A stretch of DNA of 64,000 nt from Candidatus Latescibacterota bacterium (GCA_022823465.1 JAJEHX010000023.1:1-64000); one strand, 5' to 3'. Positions 21,916 to 31,329 are shown, numbered from the stretch's first letter. A program made the numbers and translations. The notes: a model not told the origin generated them from the letters alone.

Positions 21916-23880
21916 TTGGCCTACGAAGTCACGGCCCGAAAATGGCGTCCCCAGGAATTCGACGGCGTAATCGGCCAGGAACACGTCACCACGACGCTTA
22001 AAAACGCCATTCAGGCCGGCCAGACCGCCCATGCCTACTTGTTCGCCGGTCCCCGCGGCGTGGGCAAGACGACCACGGCCCGCATCCTGGCCAAGGCCCT
22101 GAACTGCGTCGACGGTCCCACTGTAACGCCCTGTAACGCCTGCTCGATTTGCCGGGAAATCTCGGAAGGACGCAGCGTCGACGTGCTGGAGATCGACGGC
22201 GCCTCCAACAACCGGGTCGAACAGGTCCGGACGCATCTGCTCGAGAGCGTCAAGTACACGCCCAGCCAGGGCAAGCACAAGATCTACATCATCGACGAAG
22301 TGCACATGCTGACTAAGGAGGCCTTCAACGCCCTGTTGAAGACGCTTGAAGAGCCGCCTCCCCACGTGTACTTCATCTTCGCGACGACGGATCCCCGGAA
22401 GGTGATCCCCACCGTGCTTTCCCGGTGCCAGCGATTCGACTTCCGGCGCATATCGGGACCCACCATCGTGGATCACCTGGCCATGATCAGCGAGCAGAGC
22501 GGGTACGACGTACAGCGCGAGGCCCTCGCCCTCATCGCGCGCCGGGTGGACGGCAGCATGCGGGACGCCGAAAGCCTGCTGGACCAGGTCGTCGCCTTCG
22601 GCGGCACCGGGCTGACCGCCGGTGAAGCGGCGGAGGTCCTGGGCATCGTGGACCAGGATGTCTACTTCGAACTGCTCGACATCGTGGCGGATCAGGACGT
22701 CCCCCGGGGGCTTGACCTGGTCGACCGGATCTTCCGGCAGGGCCACGACCTCGAAGAGATCATCCTGGGCGTGCTGGAACACCTGCGCAACCTGCTCGTC
22801 GTCAAGGCGGCGCCCGAAGCGGACGCGTTGCTCGGCGCAGCTGCGCTGGAATTCGACCGCTACAGGGCGCAGTCGGAGCGATTCGAGACGGAAGACCTGC
22901 TCAGGCTGTCCCAACTGGCCACGCAGATGGAAGAGGCCGTCAAGCAAAGCGCACTTCCCCGGGTGCAACTCGAGACGGGCGTCGTCCGCATGATACGCAT
23001 GGCCAAATCGGTGCAGTTGACGGACGTCATGGCCCGTTTGTCCGAAATGGCCCGCCGCGTTGGATCGGGAGAAGGGGACGGCGCCGCTTCCGATACAGCG
23101 GCCTCCGAAGAAGCGAAACCAACTGCCGGCGCGCGGGAATCAACCCAGGTCGATGCGCCACCAGCCACGGCGCCGGCCATGTCGTCCTCCGGGGATCAGG
23201 GTCCTTCGCGGGACGCGTCGCCCGCACCGGTCGACAAAGCGCCCGAGCCTCAGGACCCCGTGGTCCCCGCTGGGCCCGCAACGGCCACGGAATCCGCAAC
23301 AGCCACGGAGTCCGCAACGGCCACTCGGCCCGCAACGGCCACTCGGCCCGCAACGGCTACGGATCCCGTAACGGCCACGGCGGCTGCCCCTAAGCTTGAC
23401 GTTCGGGAGGTCCGCAACCGTTGGCCTTCTATCGTAAAAGAGATCACGGCGCAGCGGAGCGCCCTGGGCAGTTTCATGGCGGAAGCGGAGGTCTCGGCTT
23501 GCACGCCGGCCGACGATGCCGGGTCGGGCGCCCCCGCCAGGGTTACCCTCAGGTTCGGGGCCAGCCGGGTCTTTCACAAGCAACAGGCGGAAAAGCGTGA
23601 TAACGCGGTGCTGATACAGAGGATCTGCGCCGACGCGCTGGGATTTCCGGTTCGGATCGCCTGTGAAATCGGGGACAGTACCGGACCGGACGAGCGCACC
23701 ATCCCCAATGAAAACCCGGCCGGGGATGAACAGGGAATCCCGCCGAGCGGCGCGGCCGGCACGGCGGGCACGACCGCCACATCGGCCGCTAAGGAGACGG
23801 GCGCCCGTTCAGGCGCCGCGAAAGATCCGGCGGTCATGAAAATCGTGGACGCTTTCGACGGGCAGATAGTGAAGGGCTGA
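21916..23880 (+). CDS. dnaX: DNA polymerase III subunit gamma/tau
   Basis: This is the clamp-loader ATPase of the replicative polymerase, 654 residues from TTG 21916. The AAA+ module shows Walker A (AGPRGVGKTTTARILAKALN), the zinc site (CVDG...CNACSICREI), Walker B (KIYIIDEVHMLTKEAFNALL) and sensor 1 (FIFATTDPRKVIPTVLSRCQ). Domain III runs to about residue 365. A long Ala/Pro/Thr-rich linker follows (about 370-500) containing a six-unit 18-base repeat, then a tau-like C-terminal domain. I saw no A-rich slippery heptamer for a gamma frameshift. It is followed by ybaB and recR, the classic order. Confidence 0.96.
   Translation: MAYEVTARKWRPQEFDGVIGQEHVTTTLKNAIQAGQTAHAYLFAGPRGVGKTTTARILAKALNCVDGPTVTPCNACSICREISEGRSVDVLEIDGASNNRVEQVRTHLLESVKYTPSQGKHKIYIIDEVHMLTKEAFNALLKTLEEPPPHVYFIFATTDPRKVIPTVLSRCQRFDFRRISGPTIVDHLAMISEQSGYDVQREALALIARRVDGSMRDAESLLDQVVAFGGTGLTAGEAAEVLGIVDQDVYFELLDIVADQDVPRGLDLVDRIFRQGHDLEEIILGVLEHLRNLLVVKAAPEADALLGAAALEFDRYRAQSERFETEDLLRLSQLATQMEEAVKQSALPRVQLETGVVRMIRMAKSVQLTDVMARLSEMARRVGSGEGDGAASDTAASEEAKPTAGARESTQVDAPPATAPAMSSSGDQGPSRDASPAPVDKAPEPQDPVVPAGPATATESATATESATATRPATATRPATATDPVTATAAAPKLDVREVRNRWPSIVKEITAQRSALGSFMAEAEVSACTPADDAGSGAPARVTLRFGASRVFHKQQAEKRDNAVLIQRICADALGFPVRIACEIGDSTGPDERTIPNENPAGDEQGIPPSGAAGTAGTTATSAAKETGARSGAAKDPAVMKIVDAFDGQIVKG
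23277..23384 (+). repeat. Six tandem 18-base units inside dnaX
   Basis: Units of the form CGCAACGGCCACKSRRYC begin at 23277, 23295, 23313, 23331, 23349 and 23367; units three and four are identical. They encode (P/S)ATAT(E/R/D) hexapeptides in the flexible linker between the ATPase core and the tau C-terminus. The repeat is in frame, so copy-number change would only alter linker length. Confidence 0.85.
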
Positions 23881-23924
23881 AACCGGGTCGCGACGGCCTG
23901 GTGCAGACAGGAAAGGACAGGGTT

Positions 23925-24236
23925 ATGGCCAAGGGCATGTCAGGCATGATGAAGCAGATGCAGAAGATGCAGAAGAAGATGATGCAGCTTCAGGAAGAAA
24001 TCGCCGAGCGGCGGGTCGAAGGCACGGCCGGCGGCGGCATGGTCACCGCGGTGGTCGACGGCAAGCTGAACGTCGTGGAGCTCAGGATCGACCCGGCCGT
24101 GGTGGATCCCGAGGACGTGGAGATGCTCGAAGATCTCGTACTGGCTGCGGTAAACCAGGGTCAGCAGAAGGCACAGGATATGATGACCCAGGAGATGGGG
24201 CAGCTCACCGGCGGACTCAACATCCCCGGCCTGTAA
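23925..24236 (+). CDS. ybaB: YbaB/EbfC family nucleoid-associated protein
   Basis: This is a small dimeric DNA-binding protein of 103 residues. The N-terminal helix is Met/Gln/Lys-rich (KQMQKMQKKMMQLQEEIAER), followed by the family's GTAGGGMVTAVVDGKLNVVE and the MLEDLVLAAVNQGQQKAQ helix. I start at ATG 23925 with AAGGACAGG upstream, not at the track's earlier GTG. It stands between dnaX and recR, the standard bacterial arrangement. Confidence 0.94.
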   Translation: MAKGMSGMMKQMQKMQKKMMQLQEEIAERRVEGTAGGGMVTAVVDGKLNVVELRIDPAVVDPEDVEMLEDLVLAAVNQGQQKAQDMMTQEMGQLTGGLNIPGL

Positions 24237-24304
24237 CGTCCCATCCAGCGGAGATTCGCGGATCCCGGTCCGGCTGACTGCCGGTTTTTCAAGGAACAGG
24301 TTGC

Positions 24305-24907
24305 ATGGTGCGCAGGTACAGTTCCGAGGCCCTGGCCATCCTGGTGGACGAATTGAGCCGCCTGCCCAATATCGGCAGGGTTACGGCGCAGCGGCTGGCC
24401 TTCCATATTCTGAAGGGGCCGGCCGAACGCGCCTTTTCGCTTTCCGACGCCATCCGGGCGGTAAAGGAGAAGGTCCGGCACTGCAACGTGTGCTGGAACA
24501 TCACCGAGTCCGAAACCTGCGAGATCTGTCACGATGCCCGTCGCAGGCCGGAGACCATCTGCGTGGTGGAAGAACCCCGGGACGTGATCACGCTCGAAAG
24601 CACGGGAGAGTACCGGGGCCTGTACCACGTGCTCCACGGCGCGCTTTCGCCCCTCGACAACATCACCCCGGACGACATACGCGCCCGGGAACTCGTGCAG
24701 CGTATGAACGATTCGGTGCAAGAGGTCATCATCGCGACCAATCCCAATATCGAAGGAGAAGCCACCGCGCTCTACCTGAGCCGGCTGATCAAGCCCCTTG
24801 GCGTGCGGGTTACCCGACTCGCCCGGGGTCTTCCCATGGGCGGCGACCTGGAATACGCCGACGAAGTGACCCTTGCCCGCGCCCTCGAAGGCCGAACGGA
24901 GTTGTAA
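24305..24907 (+). CDS. recR: Recombination mediator protein RecR
   Basis: RecR works with RecO/RecF to load RecA onto gapped DNA. The 200-residue protein has the N-terminal helix-hairpin-helix (LSRLPNIGRVTAQRLAFHIL), a C4 zinc finger (HCNVCWNITESETCEICHD), the Toprim domain beginning ICVVEEPRDVITLESTGEYR with IIATNPNIEGEATALYL, and the C-terminal Walker-like RLARGLPMGGDLEYADE. AAGGAACAGG precedes the ATG. Confidence 0.96.
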   Translation: MVRRYSSEALAILVDELSRLPNIGRVTAQRLAFHILKGPAERAFSLSDAIRAVKEKVRHCNVCWNITESETCEICHDARRRPETICVVEEPRDVITLESTGEYRGLYHVLHGALSPLDNITPDDIRARELVQRMNDSVQEVIIATNPNIEGEATALYLSRLIKPLGVRVTRLARGLPMGGDLEYADEVTLARALEGRTEL

Positions 24908-24974
24908 CTCGGAGGAATTGTAACTAGAATCGGTAATACAATCGCCGGACCGATCTACCGATCCCCTTGCCGCC

Positions 24975-25559
24975 ATGAATCTGCCAAACAAACTGACCAT
25001 ATTCCGCATCATACTGAGTCCTATCTTCATGGTCTTCTTCCTGGTAGATACATTGTATACACGGTATATCGCCCTGGTGATCTTCATGATCGCTTCGCTG
25101 ACCGATCTGTACGACGGTTACCTGGCCCGCAAGACCGGCGTGATCACCAGTTTCGGAAAGTTCATGGACCCCCTGGCGGACAAGATACTCACCTCCACCG
25201 CCCTGATCTGCTTCGCGTCCCTCGGCTACATCTACACCTGGATGGTCCTGGTCATCATCGGCCGGGACTTCATCGTGACCGGCCTGCGATGCATCGCGGC
25301 GTACCGGGGGCTCCTGATCCTGCCGACCCAGGTCGCCAAGTGGAAGACCGCTTCGCAGATGGTGGTCATCGTGATTATCCTGCTCTACATCAACGTCCAG
25401 ACGACCATGATCGCCTTCGGCCAGTGGAACGGCGAGTTCGACGACGTCGCCTGGTGGATCCTCAACGGCATGGTCTTCGTCTCCATGACACTCACGGTCA
25501 GTTCCGGCCTGGACTACGTCGTCAAGAACCGGTCGATCATCACCAGTCTGCTGAGGTAG
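24975..25559 (+). CDS. pgsA: CDP-diacylglycerol-glycerol-3-phosphate 3-phosphatidyltransferase
   Basis: This membrane enzyme makes phosphatidylglycerophosphate from CDP-diacylglycerol and glycerol-3-phosphate. The 194-residue protein starts with MNLPNKLTIFRIILSPIFM and has the CDP-alcohol phosphotransferase signature DLYDGYLARKTG...FGKFMDPLADK (D-x2-DG-x2-AR-x8-G-x3-D-x3-D) near residue 45. Further hydrophobic helices follow. It is directly followed by pgpA, giving two consecutive steps of phosphatidylglycerol synthesis. Confidence 0.94.
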   Translation: MNLPNKLTIFRIILSPIFMVFFLVDTLYTRYIALVIFMIASLTDLYDGYLARKTGVITSFGKFMDPLADKILTSTALICFASLGYIYTWMVLVIIGRDFIVTGLRCIAAYRGLLILPTQVAKWKTASQMVVIVIILLYINVQTTMIAFGQWNGEFDDVAWWILNGMVFVSMTLTVSSGLDYVVKNRSIITSLLR

Positions 25560-25561
25560 GC

Positions 25562-26029
25562 ATGCGCGCCCTGATCATCCTGTTGTCGACCGGATGTTAC
25601 GCCGGTTACACGCCCCGCGCGCCCGGCACGGCCGGCAGCTTGCTGGGACTCGGACTGGTCTGGGTGTTTTCCGGTCCCCTTGGCCTGTCCCTTCCCTACT
25701 ACTTGCTGGTTACGGCGGTCCTGTTCCTCGTCGGCGTCTGGGTATCGGGCAGGGCCGAACCGCTGTTCGGACACGATGGGCCCGAGATCGTGATCGACGA
25801 GATCACCGGGGTCCTGATCGTCTTCCTTGTTGTCTTTGCCGGTATGCGTTTCGACGTCATGACAGTCGTTGCCGGCTTCGTCCTCTTTCGCGTCCTGGAC
25901 ATATGGAAGCCCTTCCCCTGCGACCCGATGCAGCGTCTTCCCGGCGGCCTGGGGGTCATGATGGACGACGCCGTTGCCGCGGTCTACACCTGTCTCCTGC
26001 TGTTGCTCACCGGATGGCTCATGTTATGA
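25562..26029 (+). CDS. pgpA: Phosphatidylglycerophosphatase A
   Basis: PgpA dephosphorylates phosphatidylglycerophosphate, the product of the enzyme encoded two bases upstream. The 155-residue membrane protein has the family start LSTGCYAGYTPRAPGTAGSL, the acidic EIVIDEITGVLI and FRVLDIWKPFPCDPMQRLPG, and the end GVMMDDAVAAVYT. Four hydrophobic helices are visible. Its TGA overlaps the cinA ATG in ATGA. Confidence 0.93.
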   Translation: MRALIILLSTGCYAGYTPRAPGTAGSLLGLGLVWVFSGPLGLSLPYYLLVTAVLFLVGVWVSGRAEPLFGHDGPEIVIDEITGVLIVFLVVFAGMRFDVMTVVAGFVLFRVLDIWKPFPCDPMQRLPGGLGVMMDDAVAAVYTCLLLLLTGWLML

Positions 26030-27279
26030 AATCCGCCGCGATCATCACGATCGGCGACGAGCTGCTATACGGTTCCGTGGTCGATACCAACGCCGCCTAT
26101 ATCGGCCAGCGCATGACGGAAGCCGGCATCGAACCGATATGTTCCATGACCGTGGGAGACGAGGGTCCCCGCATCGGCCAGGCCCTCGACGTCGTGTGCC
26201 GGCAGGCGGACGTGGTGCTCGTCACGGGCGGACTCGGACCGACCCACGACGACGTGACCAAGACGGTCATCGCGGAGGCGATCGGCCAGGACCTGGTCTT
26301 TCATCCCGATATCCTGGACACGGTGGAAGCCATGTTCACCCAGCGTGGCATGGACATGCCGGAATCGAACCGTATCCAGGCCTATATGCCCAGGGACGCC
26401 GAGGTCCTGGACAACCCCGTCGGCACGGCGCCCGGTTTCCTGGTGCGCCACCACGAAGCGGCCGTTTTCGTCATGCCGGGCGTGCCCCGCGAGATGAAGA
26501 AGATGCTGAACGAGCAGGTCCTCCCCCGGCTGAAGGAGCGGGGCGCGGGCAGGGTCATCCTGCACCGGTGGATCCGCACGACGGGGATCGGCGAATCGAG
26601 TCTTTCCCAGATCATCGGCGATGTCATCGCGGAGGCGGAGGACGTCAAGATAGCCTCCCTGCCCCAGGAAACCGGCGTCAACCTGCGTCTCACGGCCGAG
26701 GGAGGCAGCGAGGCAGAAGCCCGGCGGCGCATCGAGGCCGTCGAATCCAGGATGGTCGCACGGGCCGGCGAGCATATATACGGCATGGACGACGATACCC
26801 TCGAAGAAGTGGTGGGACGCCTGCTCCGGGAAGCGGGTGCGACGGTGGCGATCGCCGAATCCTGCACCGGCGGTCTCGTGGCTTCCCGCATGACCGACGT
26901 CCCGGGCAGTTCCGATTACCTGTTGGAGGGGGTCGTATCTTATAGCAATGCCGCGAAAATGGCGCGCCTGGAGGTGCCGGTCGGGACAATAGACCGGCAC
27001 GGTGCGGTCAGCGCGGAAACGGCGGCCGCCATGGCCCAGGGCGTGCGGCAAACCAGCGGCGCCGACTACGGCCTGTCCACGACCGGTGTCGCGGGGCCCG
27101 GCGGCGGGACGCCGGAAAAGCCCGTCGGCCTGGTCTACCTGGGTCTGGCCGCGTCGGATGGCGTCGTGACGCGGAAACTCATGCTGGGTCCGGACCGTCA
27201 CGTGAACAAGACGCGGGCCGCCCTGGCCGCCCTGAACCTGCTCCGGCTCGTGCTCACCCGCGCCGCCGGGGGGAACTGA
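26026..27279 (+). CDS. cinA: CinA family protein (two-domain, with nicotinamide-nucleotide amidase domain)
   Basis: This is a 417-residue protein with an N-terminal molybdopterin-binding-like domain (AIITIGDELLYGSVVDTNAA, VLVTGGLGPTHDDVTKTVIA, about 1-170) and a C-terminal CinA/PncC domain (AIAESCTGGLVASRMTDVPG, GVVSYSNAAKMARLEV, TTGVAGPGGGTPEKPVGLVY, about 255-417). The C-terminal domain of such proteins deamidates nicotinamide mononucleotide in NAD recycling. It starts at ATG 26026, overlapping pgpA; recA, often next to cinA, is absent here, but recX follows two genes later. Confidence 0.93.
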   Translation: MKSAAIITIGDELLYGSVVDTNAAYIGQRMTEAGIEPICSMTVGDEGPRIGQALDVVCRQADVVLVTGGLGPTHDDVTKTVIAEAIGQDLVFHPDILDTVEAMFTQRGMDMPESNRIQAYMPRDAEVLDNPVGTAPGFLVRHHEAAVFVMPGVPREMKKMLNEQVLPRLKERGAGRVILHRWIRTTGIGESSLSQIIGDVIAEAEDVKIASLPQETGVNLRLTAEGGSEAEARRRIEAVESRMVARAGEHIYGMDDDTLEEVVGRLLREAGATVAIAESCTGGLVASRMTDVPGSSDYLLEGVVSYSNAAKMARLEVPVGTIDRHGAVSAETAAAMAQGVRQTSGADYGLSTTGVAGPGGGTPEKPVGLVYLGLAASDGVVTRKLMLGPDRHVNKTRAALAALNLLRLVLTRAAGGN

Positions 27280-27329
27280 ACGCGCCGCCGGGAACTTGAA
27301 GACCCGCTGGCGCCGTAGAAAGGCTATCG

Positions 27330-27884
27330 ATGCGCACGTTCATTGCCGTGGAAGTACCGGACACCATAAAAGACCGGATCGCGGAGCTGGAAAATCGACT
27401 AAAGGGTACAGGAACCGATGTCAAGTGGGTCGAGCCGGGTAATATCCACATCACGCTGAAGTTTCTTGGCAATGTCGAGACGCACCAGCCGGCAACGATA
27501 CGGGACGGACTGTGCGAAGCCCTGGATCCCATATGCCCCTTCGCCCTGGCCCTCGGACGCGTAGGCGCTTTCCCGGACCTGAACCGGCCCCGCGTCTTCT
27601 GGGTTTCTGTCGGTGAGGGCAGGGACGAACTGACCGCCATGCAGCACCGCATCGAAACCGAATTGCACGCCCGCGGCTTCGTCCGCGAGGAACGGCCCTT
27701 TTCGCCCCACCTGACCATCGGCCGGGTACGGTCGCCCCGGGGCCTGGCAAAGCTGACGGAACTGGTCCGGAGCACGGAGTTCGAGACCGAACCGTTCCCG
27801 GTGATGCGCGTGGCGGTGGTGAAGAGCGACCTGAAACCGGACGGACCGGTCTACACGGTCATCGATCACGTCGAACTGGATTGA
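27330..27884 (+). CDS. thpR: RNA 2',3'-cyclic phosphodiesterase (2'-5' RNA ligase family)
   Basis: This is a small 2H-phosphoesterase of 184 residues that opens 2',3'-cyclic phosphates on RNA. Both catalytic HxTx motifs are present: NIHITLKFLG (residue 39 region) and SPHLTIGRVRS (near residue 130), with the N-terminal MRTFIAVEVPDTIKDRIAEL typical of the family. It lies between cinA and recX. Confidence 0.93.
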   Translation: MRTFIAVEVPDTIKDRIAELENRLKGTGTDVKWVEPGNIHITLKFLGNVETHQPATIRDGLCEALDPICPFALALGRVGAFPDLNRPRVFWVSVGEGRDELTAMQHRIETELHARGFVREERPFSPHLTIGRVRSPRGLAKLTELVRSTEFETEPFPVMRVAVVKSDLKPDGPVYTVIDHVELD

Positions 27885-27886
27885 CC

Positions 27887-28537
27887 ATGCCGACCATTAC
27901 GGATATCAGCAAACCGGGAAGCGGAAAGCGTCGGGAACGCAAGGTCACGATTGACGACGGGCGCGTCCTGACGATTACGGAAGAGACCTATGTCCGCTTC
28001 AATCTGGCCGGCGGCCAGGCGATGGACGCAGAACGACTGCGGGATGTGGAACTGGCCGACGGCGTAGCCCGGGCCATGATGGAAGCCCACCGGCTCATCG
28101 ACCATCGCATGCGCACCCGGCACGAACTGGCGGCGAGACTCAGGTCCCGGGGCCGGCCGGAAGACGTCATCGCGGTGGTGCTGGACCGGCTCGAGAACGT
28201 GGGATTGATCGACGATGGACGCTTCGCCCGCCAGTGGATCGACGAACGCCTCCGAAGCCGTCCGGTCGGCCTGTCCCTGCTGCGCCGGGAGTTGAGGCAG
28301 AAGGGGATCGACGCCGGAATCGTCGAAACCGCCCTCGAGGAAAGTGCATCCGGCGAAGGGGAAACGGACAGGGCCTGCGAGGCGCTTCGCCGGCAGACCT
28401 ATCGATACGCCCGCCTCGACCGCGCCGCGGCACACCGGCGCATGGTCGCCTTCCTGGGACGGCGGGGGTTCAGGCAGGATGTCATTTATCACGTCGTCCA
28501 TCGCGTGCTGGACGAGATGGCGGAGTCCGGAAATTGA
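27887..28537 (+). CDS. recX: Regulatory protein RecX
   Basis: RecX inhibits RecA filaments. The 216-residue protein contains three helical RecX repeats: DHRMRTRHELAARLRSRGRP EDVIAVVLDRLENVGLIDDG, RFARQWIDERLRSRPVGLSL and RRMVAFLGRRGFRQDVIYHV. I take ATG 27887 as start; the track uses TTG 27881, which overlaps the thpR stop. The TGA overlaps the alaS TTG start. recA itself is not in the window. Confidence 0.9.
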   Translation: MPTITDISKPGSGKRRERKVTIDDGRVLTITEETYVRFNLAGGQAMDAERLRDVELADGVARAMMEAHRLIDHRMRTRHELAARLRSRGRPEDVIAVVLDRLENVGLIDDGRFARQWIDERLRSRPVGLSLLRRELRQKGIDAGIVETALEESASGEGETDRACEALRRQTYRYARLDRAAAHRRMVAFLGRRGFRQDVIYHVVHRVLDEMAESGN

Positions 28538-31179
28538 CCGGAGCCGAACTGCGCAGATCGTTTACGGGCTTTTTTGCCGACCGCGACCATACCGTCGTGC
28601 CGAGCGCCAGCGTGGTGCCCTGGGACGATCCCACGCTGCTTTTTACGAACGCGGGGATGAACCAGTTCAAGGACGTTTTCCTGGGACGGAGCACCCGGGA
28701 CTACGTGCGCGCGGTGGATTACCAGAAGTGCATGCGGGCCGGGGGTAAGCACAACGACCTGGAGGACGTGGGCAGATCGCCCATCCACCAGACCTTCTTC
28801 GAAATGCTGGGCAACTGGTCCTTCGGCGACTACTACAAGGAAGAAGCCATTGTCTGGGCCTGGGAATTGCTGACCGAAGTGTGGAAACTGCCCGCCGACC
28901 GGCTCTGGGCATCCGTGTTCCGGGAAGACGACGAAGCCGAACTGCTCTGGCAGCGGCACACCGGCGTTCCGGCCGGCCGCATACTCCGTTTCGACGAAAA
29001 GGACAACTTCTGGGAGATGGGCGAGACCGGTCCCTGCGGTCCCAACTCGGAAATCCACTACGACCTGGGACCGGAACGGTGCGATCGGGGAGACGACCCG
29101 GGCCATGTCTGCGAAGTCAACGGGGACTGCGTGCGATACGTGGAGATCTGGAACCTGGTCTTTATCCAGTACGACCGGGGAACCGACGGCGCGCTGACCA
29201 CCCTGCCCGCCCGCCACGTGGATACCGGGATGGGATTCGAACGCGTGCTCAGCATCCTGCAGGGCGTGGATTCGAACTACGAGACCGACGTGTTCCAGCC
29301 GCTGATGAATCACATCGGCGAACTGTCGGAACATCCTTACGCTGAGGGAGATACGGCCGTGGCCTACCGCGTGCTCGCCGATCACGTCCGGGCCCTTGCT
29401 TTCGCCATTGCCGACGGCGCCCTGCCCTCCAATGAAGGGCGCGGCTACGTCCTGCGCCGGATCCTTCGCCGCGCGGCGCGATATGGCCGCACGCTCGGAC
29501 TGACCGATCCCTTCCTCCACCGGCTTGTGTCGACGCTTACGGATCAGATGGGCGGAGCCTACCCTGAACTCCCGGTCGCAAGTGAGAAAGTGCAGACCGT
29601 GGTCCGGTCCGAGGAGGAAGCCTTCGGCCGCACGCTCGACAACGGGCTTGAACTCTTTGAGGGCATGGTGGAAAGGGCCGAGACGGAAGGGCGGCGCAAG
29701 ATTCGGGGCGAAGAGGCCTTCAAGTTATACGATACGTACGGCTTTCCCCTGGACCTGACGCAACTTATGGCCGGCGAACGGGGCCTGACCGTGGACCTCG
29801 CCGGATTCGAGACAGAGATGGAGGCGCAGCGGACGCGGTCCAGAGTCGGCGGGAAGGCGGTCGATGCTAGGGCGACCGGAGTTGCCGGCCGGGCGGCGGG
29901 TGCATCGCCGGGTAAGGCCTCCGAACCGACCCGTTTCGTCGGCTACGAAACGCTTTCATCAGACCGAACCGCTGTTGTCGCCTGTGCAGATGGGGACGTC
30001 GTCCTCGCTGAAACGCCCTTCTACGGGGAATCGGGCGGACAGGTAGGCGACACCGGCTGGCTGGAGACGGAGTCGGGCGACCGGATCGCCGTGCTGGACG
30101 CCACGCGCGAGGGCGATATCGTCATTCACCAGTGCGATCCGGACGGCGCCTCGGGGCTCGAACCCGGGACGGCTGTGGCCGCGCACGTCGACGAGGCCCG
30201 CAGACAGTCCATCATGCGGAACCACACGGCGACCCACCTTCTCCACGCCGTGCTACGGGAAACTCTGGGCGCGCACGTGGAACAGCGGGGATCCGTGGTC
30301 GACCCGGGCCGGCTTCGTTTCGACTTCGCCCATTTCGGCGCCGTCACCCGGGACGAGCTGGACGCCATCGAGCGCAGAGTCAACGAGCTCGTATTGCGGA
30401 ACATCGGCGTCGAGTGGTTCGAAACCGACCTCGAAGACGCCAGGAGCCGGGGCGCCATGGCGCTCTTCACGGAAAAATACGACGACCGGGTGCGCGTGGT
30501 TCGCATCGGGGACGTGAGCATGGAGCTTTGCGGGGGCACCCACCTGGGCGCGACGGGCGGGATCGGTATGTTCCGGCTGGTCCGGGAATCGGGCATCGCC
30601 GCCGGCGAACGGCGCATCGAGGCCCTGACCGGTACCGCCGCGTACGAAGCCGTCAAGCGGGACGAAGACCTCATCGCCGAGACCGCGGAGACCCTCAGGT
30701 GCGAGCCCGACGACCTGGCGAAGCGGGCGGGAGACCTGAACGCGCGGGTCCGTGAACTCGAACGGCACGTCCGCGATATGAGTGCGGATTCCGCGCGAAA
30801 CTGGATCGACGACCTGGTCGGCGCCGCCGTGGACGCAGGCGGCGTCTCCGTGGCCGCGGGCCGCGTGGCCTGTCCGGACATCGATACCCTGCGCGCCATG
30901 GGAGACATGGTGCGCGAACGGCTCTCCGGCGCCGCGGTGGGCGTACTCTTCGCAAGCTTCGATGAACGGCCGGTCTGCATAGTCGTGGCCACCGATGCCG
31001 CAATCTCCGGGCACGGACTCCACGCGGGCAGGCTGGCGCGGGACGTGGCCGCATTCATCGGCGGCGGCGGCGGCGGGAAAGCCCACATGGCGCAGGCCGG
31101 GGGGAAGGACGCGTCCCGGATCGATGAAGCCGTGGCGCAGGCGCCCGGTGTGGTCGGGAACCACCTGCGAAGCACCTGA
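28534..31179 (+). CDS. alaS: Alanine-tRNA ligase
   Basis: This enzyme charges tRNA-Ala and clears misacylated Ser/Gly. It has 881 residues, the usual full length. The aminoacylation domain has class II motif 1 (PTLLFTNAGMNQFKDVFLG), motif 2 (MRAGGKHNDLEDVGRSPIHQ) and the GYVLRRILRRAARYG region; the editing domain has HTATHLLHAVLR and CGGTHLGATGGIG; the C-terminal DHHA1 domain ends FIGGGGGGKAHMAQAGG. TTG 28534, with GGAG eight bases upstream and overlapping the recX TGA, gives the expected N-terminus LTGAELRRSFTGFFADRDH; the track extends far into recX. Confidence 0.96.
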   Translation: MTGAELRRSFTGFFADRDHTVVPSASVVPWDDPTLLFTNAGMNQFKDVFLGRSTRDYVRAVDYQKCMRAGGKHNDLEDVGRSPIHQTFFEMLGNWSFGDYYKEEAIVWAWELLTEVWKLPADRLWASVFREDDEAELLWQRHTGVPAGRILRFDEKDNFWEMGETGPCGPNSEIHYDLGPERCDRGDDPGHVCEVNGDCVRYVEIWNLVFIQYDRGTDGALTTLPARHVDTGMGFERVLSILQGVDSNYETDVFQPLMNHIGELSEHPYAEGDTAVAYRVLADHVRALAFAIADGALPSNEGRGYVLRRILRRAARYGRTLGLTDPFLHRLVSTLTDQMGGAYPELPVASEKVQTVVRSEEEAFGRTLDNGLELFEGMVERAETEGRRKIRGEEAFKLYDTYGFPLDLTQLMAGERGLTVDLAGFETEMEAQRTRSRVGGKAVDARATGVAGRAAGASPGKASEPTRFVGYETLSSDRTAVVACADGDVVLAETPFYGESGGQVGDTGWLETESGDRIAVLDATREGDIVIHQCDPDGASGLEPGTAVAAHVDEARRQSIMRNHTATHLLHAVLRETLGAHVEQRGSVVDPGRLRFDFAHFGAVTRDELDAIERRVNELVLRNIGVEWFETDLEDARSRGAMALFTEKYDDRVRVVRIGDVSMELCGGTHLGATGGIGMFRLVRESGIAAGERRIEALTGTAAYEAVKRDEDLIAETAETLRCEPDDLAKRAGDLNARVRELERHVRDMSADSARNWIDDLVGAAVDAGGVSVAAGRVACPDIDTLRAMGDMVRERLSGAAVGVLFASFDERPVCIVVATDAAISGHGLHAGRLARDVAAFIGGGGGGKAHMAQAGGKDASRIDEAVAQAPGVVGNHLRST

Positions 31180-31206
31180 CCGGCTGGCAACTTGAAGAGG
31201 CCGGAC

Positions 31207-31296
31207 GCCCAGGTCGCGGGACCCCGGCCGCATGCGTCGACGACGACTCAGGCCCAGGTCGCGGGACCCCGGCCGCACGCGTCCCGCACGCGTCTA
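31207..31296 (+). repeat. Two imperfect tandem units of about 45 bases between alaS and the rmlD-like gene
   Basis: The 26-base core starting GCCCAGGTCGCGGGACCC occurs at 31207-31232 and 31252-31277. Copies of a CGACGACTC tail follow each unit. The region is noncoding in my annotation although one frame is open and joins the downstream gene. Confidence 0.7.
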
Positions 31297-31329
31297 CGAC
31301 GACTCGGGCTAAATGATCGGCACGGATTC

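Noticed and set aside
21916-23880. Programmed frameshift for a gamma product in dnaX
   Set aside because: No A-AAA-AAG-like heptamer with a downstream stem was seen near the end of domain III.
31192-31329. N-terminal extension of the rmlD-like protein through the repeat region
   Set aside because: The extension is a translated repeat, and the NAD-binding motif starts at ATG 31330 as in the family.
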